Shown here: in pieces, positions 19,814-29,053 of the stretch
Position numbering within the stretch: the first letter of the stretch is position 1
Layout of the letters: each line of letters starts with the position of its first letter
DNA from: JBAYJY01 sp041664945
GTDB lineage: Bacteria; UBP15; UBA6099
Reading direction: 5' to 3'
Assembly (NCBI GenBank): GCA_041664945.1
Contig: JBAYJY010000009.1
Coordinates: 1 to 54,645, forward strand
DNA: 54,645 nt
The notes under the pieces: model-generated
The model's input: only the letters and a program-made list of their open reading frames with translations
Told to the model about the DNA's origin: nothing
The model's database searches: none
Made by a program: the position numbers and the translations under genes

Positions 19814-22291
19814 TTATCTCTGAATAATTCGGGGAGCCTCATCCGATTTTTCATATGCGTTTTCTAAATTCAAGAACGACCCGTGGACAGCCTCAAATAT
19901 CTTAGCCTTTTTTAGATAGAAATTGGCGGCTGCGCGGTCGTCCTTATTACTGTCTTCCCTGCCGAATATATATGCCGCAAGTCTGTCATACGCGCGCGGG
20001 TCATATGGATTCTGTTTCACATATTTCATCGTCGCTTTCTCTATTTGTTCGGGCCGCGCAAAAGGTTGTCCGGCAAGCCGCTCTATCTTGTCGAAAGTGT
20101 GTCGCGCTGAGGAAAGATCATAAGCGGCGCCGTCGAATATTGTTTTCAGATATGCTTCATACGCCGCTCTCGGAGATCCTGCTTTTTCGTATGCGAGTCC
20201 GAGATTGTAGGAGCCGCTCTTTGACTGGCCGAACTGCGAAACCGCTCCGTCGTAGTCCCCCAAAATATAATCTATGCCGCCGCGCATCTCGCTTTGAAAA
20301 CCGGATTTCTGATAGCCTCTGTAATCTTCTGATTCGGCGATGCGGCCAGTCAGATATTCAAGCGTATCGCGCATCTTTTCATATTTTCCGTAATATGCTT
20401 CGAGTTCGAGATAAGTCCCGATTCCGCCCCATTCCTCATTTGCGGTTTCGGCGTATTTTCGTATCTGTCTGTCCGACTCCGCCTCTATCTTTCCGATGGA
20501 ATGCTTCCTGCCAAAATCGGGCCGGACGCCTTCGAAGCTGTTGAAAAGATCGAGATAGAATTCAGGCTGCTCCGGCGCGAGCCGGATCGCATCGCCGATC
20601 CGTTTTTTCTTTTCGGGCGTCGGGCCGTCTATTCTTTCGGCGAGCATCGCCTGAAGATTCCCGAGCGTGACGCGCCGCGCTTCAGCTCTCTTTGCCGCAG
20701 AGAGATATTTCCGCGATTCTTCTGACGGCAACATCACCGCCATCACGTTGCCCGTTTTCTGCCATTCCTTTTTAAAGTCCTCTGCCGGATGGTCCACCCA
20801 GACGTCGTACGTCGCGACATCGTAAGCGATAAGCGTATCGAGGGCTTCATCGAAACCGAAAACGACGAACACATGGTGCGGTATGAAGACAAGCACGGGA
20901 ACATTGCGGCGCACAAAACTGCGTATGTCGCTTATCTTCGAATCAGGGTATATGTTGTAGTCGAACCCGTTGTTTTCCGCGTAGAATAACATGTCGATCA
21001 TTTCGGTGCCTGAAAGCGAATAAGTGATTTCGGTCCCGATCTGTTTTGCAGTTTTGTTCTTCCGCCAATAGTTGAATACGAGCGCGAGAGAATTCGGCGC
21101 GCAGTATGACGAACGGTACTCAGTGCGCGTTTCGACGCCGGGGATGACTATTCGCTTCTTTCCCGCGCCGGCGGACTCCAGCCTGTCGATGTACACTTTT
21201 GCCTGCTTAACGAAATCCTCGTTCGCCGTGTATTTCGTGAGCACGTTCTTGAAGGCGGATTCAGCGTCCGCATCGTAGCCGATTTTGTGGAGCAGCAGGC
21301 CGATGCGGAACTGGAGATAAGAGGCGCTGTAATGGCTCGGATATAGCGTCAGGCTTTTTTCATACAGAAGGAGAGCCGGCCGAATGTCGGCGCGCTTCTC
21401 CGCGATCTTGCCGAGTATCAGAAAATCGTAACTGACGATTCCCGAATAAACAACTGTTGTCAGCGCAAGCATCAGGCATAAATAGCCGACGAGCGCCGTT
21501 TTATAAATGAACTCCCTCGCTCCGTGAGCGGCATACAGAATGAACGCGCCTATAACTGAAAACATTGCGAATACGAACGGAAACATGAGTCCGGCGGCGA
21601 ACGGAAGTTCTGCTCTTTCCGATACGCCGTAGGAATGAAATACAATCACGTCCACGAATAAGTGCCACATGAACATGAGGATCGTTCCTGTGACGACTAA
21701 TCCGGCTACAAGTTTCACAACGGCGCCTATATCGTCCTCGCGTACAAGGCCGCCGGCGATGCCGCCGATAACGCCGCCGAGCGCCATGAAAATCGCTCCC
21801 ATCATGAAAACAAATTCATCTGCCGCTATGATGTCCGGATTTATCGGGAGCAACGTGCTGAGCGCCGCGTCCGAAAGCCATCCGTAGAAAAGTCCGAAGA
21901 AAATACCCGCCGCCAACCCTGCGTAGAGACCTGTGATTATGCCGAATATCACGCGGCGCCCGCCGCCCCGGAATCGGTTCGCTCCCTCGCCCTCGTTCCT
22001 GTTTTTCCATTCCCGCCAGCTTTTCCGCGCCGCGAAAAAGTAAAGAAACCCCATTGCCAGATTGAACGCGCAAAACGCGAGCGCTATGTAATACCAGCGC
22101 GCTCTTACGAACCACAGCGCCGCCGCCATTACAGGCAGAAGCGCGGCGGACGCGGCGGCGGTTATCGCCGCTTTCCTTTTCATTCCGCATCTCGACAGGC
22201 TCAGCGCGCAAACGGCGCCTCCGCCCGTCGCTGAAAACACAAACGACGCGAGGATCAGTAATATCGGATTCGGCGGCGGCTTGATTCTCAT
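19814..22291 (-). CDS. Polytopic membrane protein with C39-like peptidase domain and TPR-like repeats
   Basis: An 825-residue protein. Residues 1-295 hold about seven to eight hydrophobic segments. One TPR-like unit (ADIRPALLLYEKSL) follows at about 300-370, then a C39-like papain-fold domain at about 385-520: Cys397 in SSYCAPNSLALVFNYW, His473 in PHHVFVVFGFDE and Asp491 in IAYDVATYD form the expected triad. The usual oxyanion Gln before the Cys is not obvious. Residues 560-825 are helical, with further TPR-like units (SYNLGLAYEKAGSPRAAYEA). It overlaps the preceding gene by ATGA, so the two are probably translationally coupled. C39 enzymes normally cleave after double-glycine leaders of exported peptides, but no ABC exporter domain is present, so the substrate is unknown. 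The membrane-plus-TPR arrangement suggests a protease acting at the inner membrane. Confidence 0.8.
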   Translation of the reverse strand: MRIKPPPNPILLILASFVFSATGGGAVCALSLSRCGMKRKAAITAAASAALLPVMAAALWFVRARWYYIALAFCAFNLAMGFLYFFAARKSWREWKNRNEGEGANRFRGGGRRVIFGIITGLYAGLAAGIFFGLFYGWLSDAALSTLLPINPDIIAADEFVFMMGAIFMALGGVIGGIAGGLVREDDIGAVVKLVAGLVVTGTILMFMWHLFVDVIVFHSYGVSERAELPFAAGLMFPFVFAMFSVIGAFILYAAHGAREFIYKTALVGYLCLMLALTTVVYSGIVSYDFLILGKIAEKRADIRPALLLYEKSLTLYPSHYSASYLQFRIGLLLHKIGYDADAESAFKNVLTKYTANEDFVKQAKVYIDRLESAGAGKKRIVIPGVETRTEYRSSYCAPNSLALVFNYWRKNKTAKQIGTEITYSLSGTEMIDMLFYAENNGFDYNIYPDSKISDIRSFVRRNVPVLVFIPHHVFVVFGFDEALDTLIAYDVATYDVWVDHPAEDFKKEWQKTGNVMAVMLPSEESRKYLSAAKRAEARRVTLGNLQAMLAERIDGPTPEKKKRIGDAIRLAPEQPEFYLDLFNSFEGVRPDFGRKHSIGKIEAESDRQIRKYAETANEEWGGIGTYLELEAYYGKYEKMRDTLEYLTGRIAESEDYRGYQKSGFQSEMRGGIDYILGDYDGAVSQFGQSKSGSYNLGLAYEKAGSPRAAYEAYLKTIFDGAAYDLSSARHTFDKIERLAGQPFARPEQIEKATMKYVKQNPYDPRAYDRLAAYIFGREDSNKDDRAAANFYLKKAKIFEAVHGSFLNLENAYEKSDEAPRIIQR

Positions 22292-25098
22292 TTATGTTTC
22301 GCCTCCGTTCCGACAGTTTTCGCGGCGCGCGCAAGCGGCCCGTCTATCTCGATCTTTCGAACCCATTCAAGTTCGCGCTTCATTCCGCGCCTGTCGCCCA
22401 GTTTCTTAAGCGCTTTCGCAAGATACATATGATAGCGGGCGTCATAGTATTCGCGGGATATAGCGCGCTCAAAATCGCGGCGCGCAGCCTTCGCGTCTCC
22501 ATCCGCCAATTCGATTCTTCCGCGCGTATAATAATATATGTCTGATTCGCTGTCGTTGAACAAATCGGACGCTTCGTCCAATTGCTTGTCAGCTACTGAG
22601 CTGTGGCCCGCTTCCACGGCGCACATCGCGTAGTTTATTCTCGCTTCCTTTAAATCTTTCTCGCCCGATGGGTCTCTATCATTTTTTGTGAGATCTACGA
22701 GCCGTCTCCACTGCCCCATGGCAGCTTTGTAGTTTCTCTCCTCCGTATACCTTTGCGCGAGCATATCGGCCGGATACAAATCCTCCGGGTCCAGCCGCTC
22801 CATTTGCAGATACGCCGTTTCCATCATCACGCGATCCGTATCGACTCCCTCGACGAGCAGCGACTCGAATTTCTTCAGCGTCGCTAATTCCAAACGCCCT
22901 GCATTGAAGTCGGAGATAAAATCGCGCTCAGCCCGGCGAACCGACTCATCGACTCCCGGAGCTTTCAGCAACGCGTCGTACTCATCCGCCCCGCTGTAAC
23001 GTTCGAGATCAGACTGCCATGACCGCTGGAGCTTATCGCGCTCCGCCGCGAACGCCGCGAGCGCAAACCGTCGCGTTTCGAGCCTGCCTGTTGTATTGTT
23101 GTCCGAATCAAAAATGCCTGATGCTTTAAGATAATATTTCAGAGCCTGCGTATAATCATCGTTGTCAAAAAAGTAATCGCCAAGCGCCGTGTATGTAAGT
23201 TGTTGGGTCTCCGCGTTAAGCTTCGCCTCCGACATCCCCGCCTGCCTCAAAATGGCCGCCGCCTTATTCGCCGGCAGTATAATCGCTATTTCGCGATCCT
23301 CATCTCTCCATTTATCCTCGAAAGCCGGATAGGCGTATTCGGAATATATTTCTCCGCGCAGTTCCCGCAGACGCCGCGTGAGATCTTTCTTTATATCAGC
23401 GCCGTCACGTCCCTTTTTCTGATATACGATATCCTTTATCTCACCCTCGGTCAGCGCTTTTTTCTGCGCTTTATCCTTCTGCGAGAAATCGAACGCAGTC
23501 AACACACCGCGTTTGTCATCGTAACCCGTGACTAAAACATACAGGCTTTTTTCCGTCATATCTTCGTCATCGTTGTAACGATTGAATCCCGAGTCGTCGT
23601 GAATTCGTCCACAGTCAGGACATGGCGTCACTCTATCCGATTCTCTTTTTCCTGGCAGATGCGCCACTACCGGAACATTCAAACCTACGAGCTTCTTCAC
23701 GAGCTTCATGTCACCGCGCGCAAGATAGAATTTATATCCGAGAAATTCCATGTTCGCTCGAGCGTCGGCCGCATTCCGGATCGGGCCGAGCTTGATTATC
23801 TTGCGCTCCATTGATATGCGCAGCAGACGTTCCTTGAGCTTCTTTTCGTCAACTCCCTTTTCCAGATACTGGGCCGCGGTGAGCAGAGAAAGCCAGTTCG
23901 GAGTCAGGTAGTCCTCGCGCAGAAGAGGTTGCAGGCCGGCGACTTTCTTCGCCTTCGATCCAGCGTTCCCCGCGGACAACCGTTTCAGAATGAACTTTGC
24001 GTCGCGGACTTCATTGTATCGACTCAGGTCTTTGCCATAACGATTGATAATCTGCCTGTAATCGGCAGCCGCTTTCTCCGGCGCTCCGGACCGATACCGC
24101 TGCGACGCCCGCGCCGCCAGCCAATCCGCGGCTTGCGGACTCTCCGGCGCGCGCCAAATCATCATTGAATTGAAAAACACGGCGCGTTTCAAACTTCGCG
24201 CATCTTCGCGCGCGCCATATTTTTGCGCGGCTTTTTCCGCAGCTCCCAGATGGTTTTGCGCTATCAGCGCATCATGCCAAAACACGAAAAACAGCGGTAT
24301 TATCAATACGAGACATCGCTTGAAGAACGATTTCGCTGTTTCCTCGTTCGAAAGAAATAAACATACCGCCAGCGCGGCGACGCTGGCGACTATATAGCTC
24401 GCCCAATCCAGATCCGTGCAAGACAGAATCTCTCCGCTCGGAAACAAAGAGTTCCATGTCAGATCAAACGCGCCCACTATCAATATCGCGAAAATGCCTG
24501 AAAAGAAATAGAAAACATTCGCCGCCTTGAGGCCTCCCTTGCGACGGCTCCAAAACGCGCCCGCGACGAAGCCGAAAGGGAACCCCCACAGCGCTTTGTA
24601 TAGCGCTCCGAACATGCCTCGCATTTTCATCGCCCTGTCGAAGTCGCCCGATATATAGAGCGAGAATATTATCGGCAATGCGATTAGATAAACGATGATT
24701 CCTATTGAGAGGCCATCGCGAAGATTTTGAGAAATCTCCGTTTTCGGCCGCGTGGGCGCCCAAAAGTCATATTTCGGATAATCCTTGAGCAGCCGCGCCT
24801 GATATCTGTATATGGCGATGCCCGCGACCAAATTAATTATCAAGTGCGCGCCCACGGCCCATTCCACCGGAACCGGCGCAAGCGCATAAATAACCGTGTA
24901 CGCCGCCATGCCCGCGAAGCCGCCGATTATCAGCAGCGCCGCCTGCGCCCGCCGCCGTGCCATATAAAACAGCAAGCCGCACAAAAACAACGCGGAGCCG
25001 AACGACATGAAAAATGAAACGCCGACCGCCTGCGCCGCCGTCATCCTGTACGATCTTGGAACTTCCGCCTCAATGCCTGCCGCAGCTTGTTCGCTCAA
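22288..25098 (-). CDS. Polytopic membrane TPR protein with inactive C39-like domain
   Basis: A 936-residue protein with about seven hydrophobic segments in residues 20-285, TPR-like helices (NYKAAMGQWRRLVDL, RGRIELADGDAKAARRDF) and a central region (about 390-540) resembling its downstream partner's C39-like domain. DYLTPNWLSLLTAAQYL aligns with SYCAPNSLALVFNYW, and LYVLVTGYDDKRGVLTAFDF with HVFVVFGFDE and the Asp strand. The catalytic Cys is Leu398 and the His is Leu519, so it should be catalytically dead. An insert carries CPDCGRIH, a possible zinc knuckle. The start is TTG 25098, close behind AAGGA; an in-frame TAG just upstream rules out a longer form. Its stop overlaps the next ATG. It may be a scaffold or regulatory partner of the active homologue. 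Confidence 0.78.
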   Translation of the reverse strand: MSEQAAAGIEAEVPRSYRMTAAQAVGVSFFMSFGSALFLCGLLFYMARRRAQAALLIIGGFAGMAAYTVIYALAPVPVEWAVGAHLIINLVAGIAIYRYQARLLKDYPKYDFWAPTRPKTEISQNLRDGLSIGIIVYLIALPIIFSLYISGDFDRAMKMRGMFGALYKALWGFPFGFVAGAFWSRRKGGLKAANVFYFFSGIFAILIVGAFDLTWNSLFPSGEILSCTDLDWASYIVASVAALAVCLFLSNEETAKSFFKRCLVLIIPLFFVFWHDALIAQNHLGAAEKAAQKYGAREDARSLKRAVFFNSMMIWRAPESPQAADWLAARASQRYRSGAPEKAAADYRQIINRYGKDLSRYNEVRDAKFILKRLSAGNAGSKAKKVAGLQPLLREDYLTPNWLSLLTAAQYLEKGVDEKKLKERLLRISMERKIIKLGPIRNAADARANMEFLGYKFYLARGDMKLVKKLVGLNVPVVAHLPGKRESDRVTPCPDCGRIHDDSGFNRYNDDEDMTEKSLYVLVTGYDDKRGVLTAFDFSQKDKAQKKALTEGEIKDIVYQKKGRDGADIKKDLTRRLRELRGEIYSEYAYPAFEDKWRDEDREIAIILPANKAAAILRQAGMSEAKLNAETQQLTYTALGDYFFDNDDYTQALKYYLKASGIFDSDNNTTGRLETRRFALAAFAAERDKLQRSWQSDLERYSGADEYDALLKAPGVDESVRRAERDFISDFNAGRLELATLKKFESLLVEGVDTDRVMMETAYLQMERLDPEDLYPADMLAQRYTEERNYKAAMGQWRRLVDLTKNDRDPSGEKDLKEARINYAMCAVEAGHSSVADKQLDEASDLFNDSESDIYYYTRGRIELADGDAKAARRDFERAISREYYDARYHMYLAKALKKLGDRRGMKRELEWVRKIEIDGPLARAAKTVGTEAKHK

Positions 25099-25144
25099 AT
25101 TCCTTCGATCCCATTTCTATTTTTTTTGTGGCCGTTTGGTTTTC

Positions 25145-25153
25145 ATTATAGCA
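25145..25153 (-). promoter_or_regulatory. Extended -10 promoter for the C39-like gene pair
   Basis: On the minus strand the site reads TGCTATAAT, a consensus extended -10 element, about 47 nt before the TTG start at 25098. The upstream DNA is very AT-rich; a -35 element is weak, as is usual with extended -10 promoters. Confidence 0.6.
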
Positions 25154-25219
25154 AACATTTTTTAAGTGAATTGCTTTTTAATTAATAATATTTCATTAAG
25201 GAACATTAGTGACGAATAA

Positions 25220-25432
25220 TTGATTTTATATATTACAGACACAAACTGGAGGTTCATCTTCTACAAACATAATAATCATCTTATATTCACGGATATTTTG
25301 CATAAAGGCTACCGGGGCTTCGCGTCGAAGGATTCAATTGACGCATTCAGAGCTGCTGAGTTGAAAGCGGCAATTGCAGTTAATTCGTTTTTAACATTGA
25401 TAGTTGTATTGCTCGTGTTGGCTTTTAAATAA
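25220..25432 (+). CDS. Possible small membrane protein (doubtful)
   Basis: A 70-codon frame from TTG 25220 whose C-terminus is a clean hydrophobic helix (AAIAVNSFLTLIVVLLVLAFK) preceded by an amphipathic SIDAFRAAELK. It ends three bases before an ATG of the next gene's frame. There is no Shine-Dalgarno site and no internal ATG, and I recognise no family. If it is not a gene, 25154-25465 is simply leader DNA. Confidence 0.25.
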   Translation: MILYITDTNWRFIFYKHNNHLIFTDILHKGYRGFASKDSIDAFRAAELKAAIAVNSFLTLIVVLLVLAFK

Positions 25433-25465
25433 TGAATGCGCCACGAACGACCCGGAGAGAGTTCG

Positions 25466-27550
25466 GTGAACATAATGCCAGAAAATCATAATCTTTTAAT
25501 TAACGAAAACAGTCCCTATCTGCTTCAGCATGCGCTGAATCCGGTGGAGTGGCGGCCATGGGGCGAAGATGCGTTTGCCAAAGCGAAAGCGGAAAACAAA
25601 CCGGTTTTTCTTTCCATCGGCTATTCCACCTGCCACTGGTGCCATGTGATGGCGCACGAATCGTTCGAGAATCCGGAAACAGCGCAAGCGCTGAACGATG
25701 GATTCATTTCGATAAAAGTTGACCGCGAAGAACGGCCCGACATCGATTCGGTTTATATGTCCGTTTGTCAGGCGATGACCGGCGCCGGCGGCTGGCCGCT
25801 CTCGATTTTCATGACGCCGGAAAAACTACCTTTCTTCGCGGGAACCTATTTCCCGCCTGTCGCGCGTTACAACATGCCTGCTTTCAACACGATACTCTCC
25901 GAGATCTCGGATATGTGGAAAAATAATCGCAGCCGTATTGACGCCTCCGCGAAAGAGATAGCAGCGCATCTCAGAACCCGCGTATCCGGCGACTCAAAAA
26001 CATCTATCGCGACTCCCGGCGCCGAAACGCTCAAGCGCGCTTTTCTCTACTTCAACTCAGAATACGACAAGCGTTTCGGCGGGTTTCGCGAATCGGGTCC
26101 TAAATTCCCGACTCCTCACAATCTTACTTTCCTTCTCCGCCATTGGAAAAAAACCGGCGACCCGGCAGCGCTCAACATGGCCGTGAATACGCTCGACCGC
26201 ATCAACCGCGGCGGAATCCACGACCATGTCGGCGGCGGATTCCACAGATACTCCACCGACCGGGAATGGTTCGTCCCGCATTTCGAAAAAATGCTTTATG
26301 ATCAGGCGCTTCTCGCACGCGCTTTTCTCGAAGCCTATCAGGCGACCCTCAAACGCGAATTCGCGGACGCGGCGCGCGATATTTTCGATTACATTCTTCG
26401 CGACATGACATCGCCCGAGGGCGGATTCTATTCCGCAGAAGACGCCGACAGCGAAGGCGCGGAAGGCAAGTTTTACGTATGGACAAAAACAGAACTCAAT
26501 TCCCTGCTGGGCAATCATGCCGCCTTGTTCGCCGATTTCTACGGCGTCGTTCCGAACGGCAACTTCGAGGACAGCGCTAACATTCTTCATGTTTCCCAAC
26601 CTCTTGATGATTTCGCCAAGTCGCGCGACTACGACATTGATAAACTCGCTTCAATTCTGGCAGAAGGCCGCGCAAAACTATTTGTGGCGCGCAACCGACG
26701 CCAGCGTCCGCATCTCGACGACAAGATCATCGCTTCGTGGAACGGGCTGATGATTTCGTCGTTCGCATTCGGCGCACGGGTTCTTGGAGAAGCACGCTAT
26801 GCGCAAGCAGCCGGAAAAGCAGCGGATTTTGTTCTTACAAATATGCGCGCGAACGGCCGTATCTTCCGCCGCCGCCGCGCCGGCGACACCGCCGTAAACG
26901 GCTTTCTCGACGACTACGCTTTTCTCGCTCTCGCCCTGCTCGATCTGTATGAAGCGACTTTCGACCCTCTGAGAATTCAGCAGGCGAACGATATCGCCGA
27001 CTCCATGATCGCAAAATTCCACGACCCGAAATCCGGCGGTTTCTTTTTCAGTTCAATCGACAACGAAACTCTTATTTCCGAGATAAAGGAAGCATACGAC
27101 GGCGCGGAACCATCCGGGAATTCGATCGCCGCGCTCGCCCTTCTTAAACTCGCGAAATTCACGGAAAATATAAAATACGAACATTTAGCCGACGGCGTGT
27201 TCTCCGCTTTCGCCGCTCAGATCGAAAAGTATCCGCCGGCTTTCACGCAGATGCTCAACGCGCTTGATTTCGCTATAGGCCCTTCCGCGGAGATCGTCGT
27301 CTCCGGCGACCCTGAAAACCCCGAAACAAAAGAATTTCTGAAATCTGCGAACTCCGCATTTCTTCCAAACGCTGTTCTCGCATTTGCTCCCGCCAGCGCC
27401 GCAAAAAATCCAGAGACATCCTATATCCCGATCGCCGCGTCGAAAAAAACGGACGGCGGAAAATCCGCTGCGTTCGTCTGCTCCAACCGTTCATGCAAAC
27501 CGCCTGCCTATGATATCGCCGCGTTTAATAAGATATTAGCGACGCTTTAA
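25466..27550 (+). CDS. DUF255 / YyaL-type thioredoxin-domain protein
   Basis: About 694 residues from GTG 25466, which follows GGAGAG at good spacing; the frame extends to an ATG at 25436. The N-terminal 160 residues are the thioredoxin-like DUF255 domain, opening with NLLINENSPYLLQHALNPV and holding the CHWCHVM motif (a Cys-x-x-Cys redox pair) in SIGYSTCHWCHVMAHESF. The remainder resembles an alpha/alpha-barrel glycosidase/epimerase fold (HDHVGGGFHRYSTDREWFVP, FEKMLYDQALL, GFYSAEDADSEG, NGLMISSFA). The length fits the family (~690), which includes human SPATA20. Biochemical role is not established; a redox or sugar-related function is often suggested. It appears monocistronic, with its own start just after an AT-rich region. 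Confidence 0.93.
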   Translation: MNIMPENHNLLINENSPYLLQHALNPVEWRPWGEDAFAKAKAENKPVFLSIGYSTCHWCHVMAHESFENPETAQALNDGFISIKVDREERPDIDSVYMSVCQAMTGAGGWPLSIFMTPEKLPFFAGTYFPPVARYNMPAFNTILSEISDMWKNNRSRIDASAKEIAAHLRTRVSGDSKTSIATPGAETLKRAFLYFNSEYDKRFGGFRESGPKFPTPHNLTFLLRHWKKTGDPAALNMAVNTLDRINRGGIHDHVGGGFHRYSTDREWFVPHFEKMLYDQALLARAFLEAYQATLKREFADAARDIFDYILRDMTSPEGGFYSAEDADSEGAEGKFYVWTKTELNSLLGNHAALFADFYGVVPNGNFEDSANILHVSQPLDDFAKSRDYDIDKLASILAEGRAKLFVARNRRQRPHLDDKIIASWNGLMISSFAFGARVLGEARYAQAAGKAADFVLTNMRANGRIFRRRRAGDTAVNGFLDDYAFLALALLDLYEATFDPLRIQQANDIADSMIAKFHDPKSGGFFFSSIDNETLISEIKEAYDGAEPSGNSIAALALLKLAKFTENIKYEHLADGVFSAFAAQIEKYPPAFTQMLNALDFAIGPSAEIVVSGDPENPETKEFLKSANSAFLPNAVLAFAPASAAKNPETSYIPIAASKKTDGGKSAAFVCSNRSCKPPAYDIAAFNKILATL

Positions 27551-27624
27551 TTAATCGAATTAAGAATATACGCGAATAAATATATGCGAATCCAACTATG
27601 CTCGAATTATTCATCGGGCAAATC

Positions 27625-27653
27625 GTGTCATTAAGCAAAACAGGCGTTATACT
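27625..27653 (+). promoter_or_regulatory. Candidate promoter of hflX
   Basis: GTGTCA (27625-27630) and TATACT (27648-27653) are separated by 17 bp, giving 4/6 and 5/6 matches to the sigma-70 consensus, about 30 nt upstream of the hflX start region. Confidence 0.45.
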
Positions 27654-27688
27654 GATATACTTACGGTAAATGGATTGTGGAGGCGCTT

Positions 27689-28801
27689 TTGAATTTAAAT
27701 GATAACAAGATAGAGAAAGCAATAGTCGCGGGATTCAGGACGGTAAGAGCGGTGGCCGGAGATATAGACGATCCGTACATCGAGCTCGAACGGCTGATAG
27801 AAACCTCCGGCGCGCAGGTTGTCGCCGCCGTCACTCAAAGAGAAACGAAACCCACGGCTCAGTTTTACGTCGGCCCCGGCAAAGTCGAAGAGATCGCGGC
27901 GGCGATAGAGGAGCACGAAGCGGACTTGGTTGTCTTCAACAACGAACTTTCGCCGCTTCAGTTCAAGAGCCTTGAAGAAAAGCTGGAAATAAAAGTAATC
28001 GATCGCACACAGTTGATTCTGGATATATTCGCGATGCGCGCGAACAGCAACGAGGGCAAGATACAGGTCGAGCTCGCGCAGTTGGAATATCTTCTGCCCC
28101 GCATCTCGGGCAAGGGAGTCGAGCTTTCGAGACTCGGCGGCGGCATCGGCACGCGCGGTCCCGGCGAAACGAAACTCGAAACCGACCGCCGCCGCATACG
28201 AGACAACATATCCACTCTGAAAAAGAAACTGAAGACGGTCGAGACCAACCGCCTCATCCAGAAACAGCGTCGCGAAAAAGCAAACATTCCCGTCATCTCG
28301 CTCGTCGGCTATACAAACGCCGGCAAGACAACCCTCTTCAATTTGCTCAGCAACGAAACGGCGTTCGTCGAGGACAAACTCTTCGCGACGCTCGACCCGC
28401 TCATGCGCCGCGTCTACTTTCAGGGACTCGGCAACGCGCTCATAACGGACACCGTCGGCTTCATCAAGAACCTGCCGGTCAAGCTCGTCGAGTCGTTCAA
28501 GTCGACGCTCGAAGGCGTTCGCGAAGCGCGCCTGCTGCTCCACGTCATCGACATTTCAAGTCCGCAATATCTCGAACAGATGGAAGAAGTGTTCCGGATC
28601 ATACTCGAACTCGACGCGGCGGAAATTCCGTGCATCCTCGTTTTCAATAAATCTGATCGTCTTGAGAAACCGGACCGGCTCGAACAGTTGCTGAAACAAT
28701 ACCCGAACTCGGCTGCGATATCCGCGAAAAGCGGCGATGGAGTCGAAGAGTTGAAAATAGCAATTGCGGAACAGATCTCTGTTGGTCGCAAATTAAGCTA
28801 A
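27689..28801 (+). CDS. hflX: Ribosome-associated GTPase HflX
   Basis: A 370-residue GTPase that binds the large ribosomal subunit and in other bacteria splits stalled or stress-damaged 70S ribosomes. The N-terminal HflX domain contains FYVGPGKVEEI and VFNNELSPLQ; the linker has the family signature LSRLGGGIGTRGPGETKLE. The G domain shows G1 GYTNAGKTTLFN, G3 DTVGFIKNLP, G4 NKSD and G5 SAKSGDG. The start is probably TTG 27689, because GGAGG at 27679-27683 lies five bases before it; the longer reading from GTG 27677 would place that site inside the gene. Next comes dnaK in the same direction after 250 bp, so both belong to a stress-related neighbourhood but probably have separate promoters. Confidence 0.95.
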   Translation: MNLNDNKIEKAIVAGFRTVRAVAGDIDDPYIELERLIETSGAQVVAAVTQRETKPTAQFYVGPGKVEEIAAAIEEHEADLVVFNNELSPLQFKSLEEKLEIKVIDRTQLILDIFAMRANSNEGKIQVELAQLEYLLPRISGKGVELSRLGGGIGTRGPGETKLETDRRRIRDNISTLKKKLKTVETNRLIQKQRREKANIPVISLVGYTNAGKTTLFNLLSNETAFVEDKLFATLDPLMRRVYFQGLGNALITDTVGFIKNLPVKLVESFKSTLEGVREARLLLHVIDISSPQYLEQMEEVFRIILELDAAEIPCILVFNKSDRLEKPDRLEQLLKQYPNSAAISAKSGDGVEELKIAIAEQISVGRKLS

Positions 28802-28918
28802 ATCCAGAAAACAGAAGCGTTGTAAAATCCGGGCAAGATGATTTTCGGCATATTTTTGGATTTATTCTCTGAATACTATATTTTTTCACAGGTCTTTACA
28901 AAAGCGGCTTGAAAAGTA

Positions 28919-28934
28919 GTATAGTTAACTATAC
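28919..28934. promoter_or_regulatory. 16-bp perfect palindrome upstream of dnaK
   Basis: GTATAGTTAACTATAC is perfectly self-complementary and contains a TATAGT -10-like hexamer. TTTACA (28895-28900) lies 19 bp upstream of that hexamer. The palindrome could be an operator for a dimeric repressor covering the promoter. It is not a CIRCE element. Confidence 0.4.
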
Positions 28935-29053
28935 GCAGGGGCTAAGCCCTTTATTATGCGTTATGATTTTTAATGGTTTGCCTATGGTTAAGTGTGGGCC
29001 GAAGGGTTTCACACTGGATTTTAGGTGTTATTCGATTTTTTCTGGAGGCCTAA

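Noticed and set aside
27695..28543. 282-codon minus-strand frame opposite hflX
   Set aside because: The plus strand encodes complete HflX motifs; the antisense frame only reflects codon bias.
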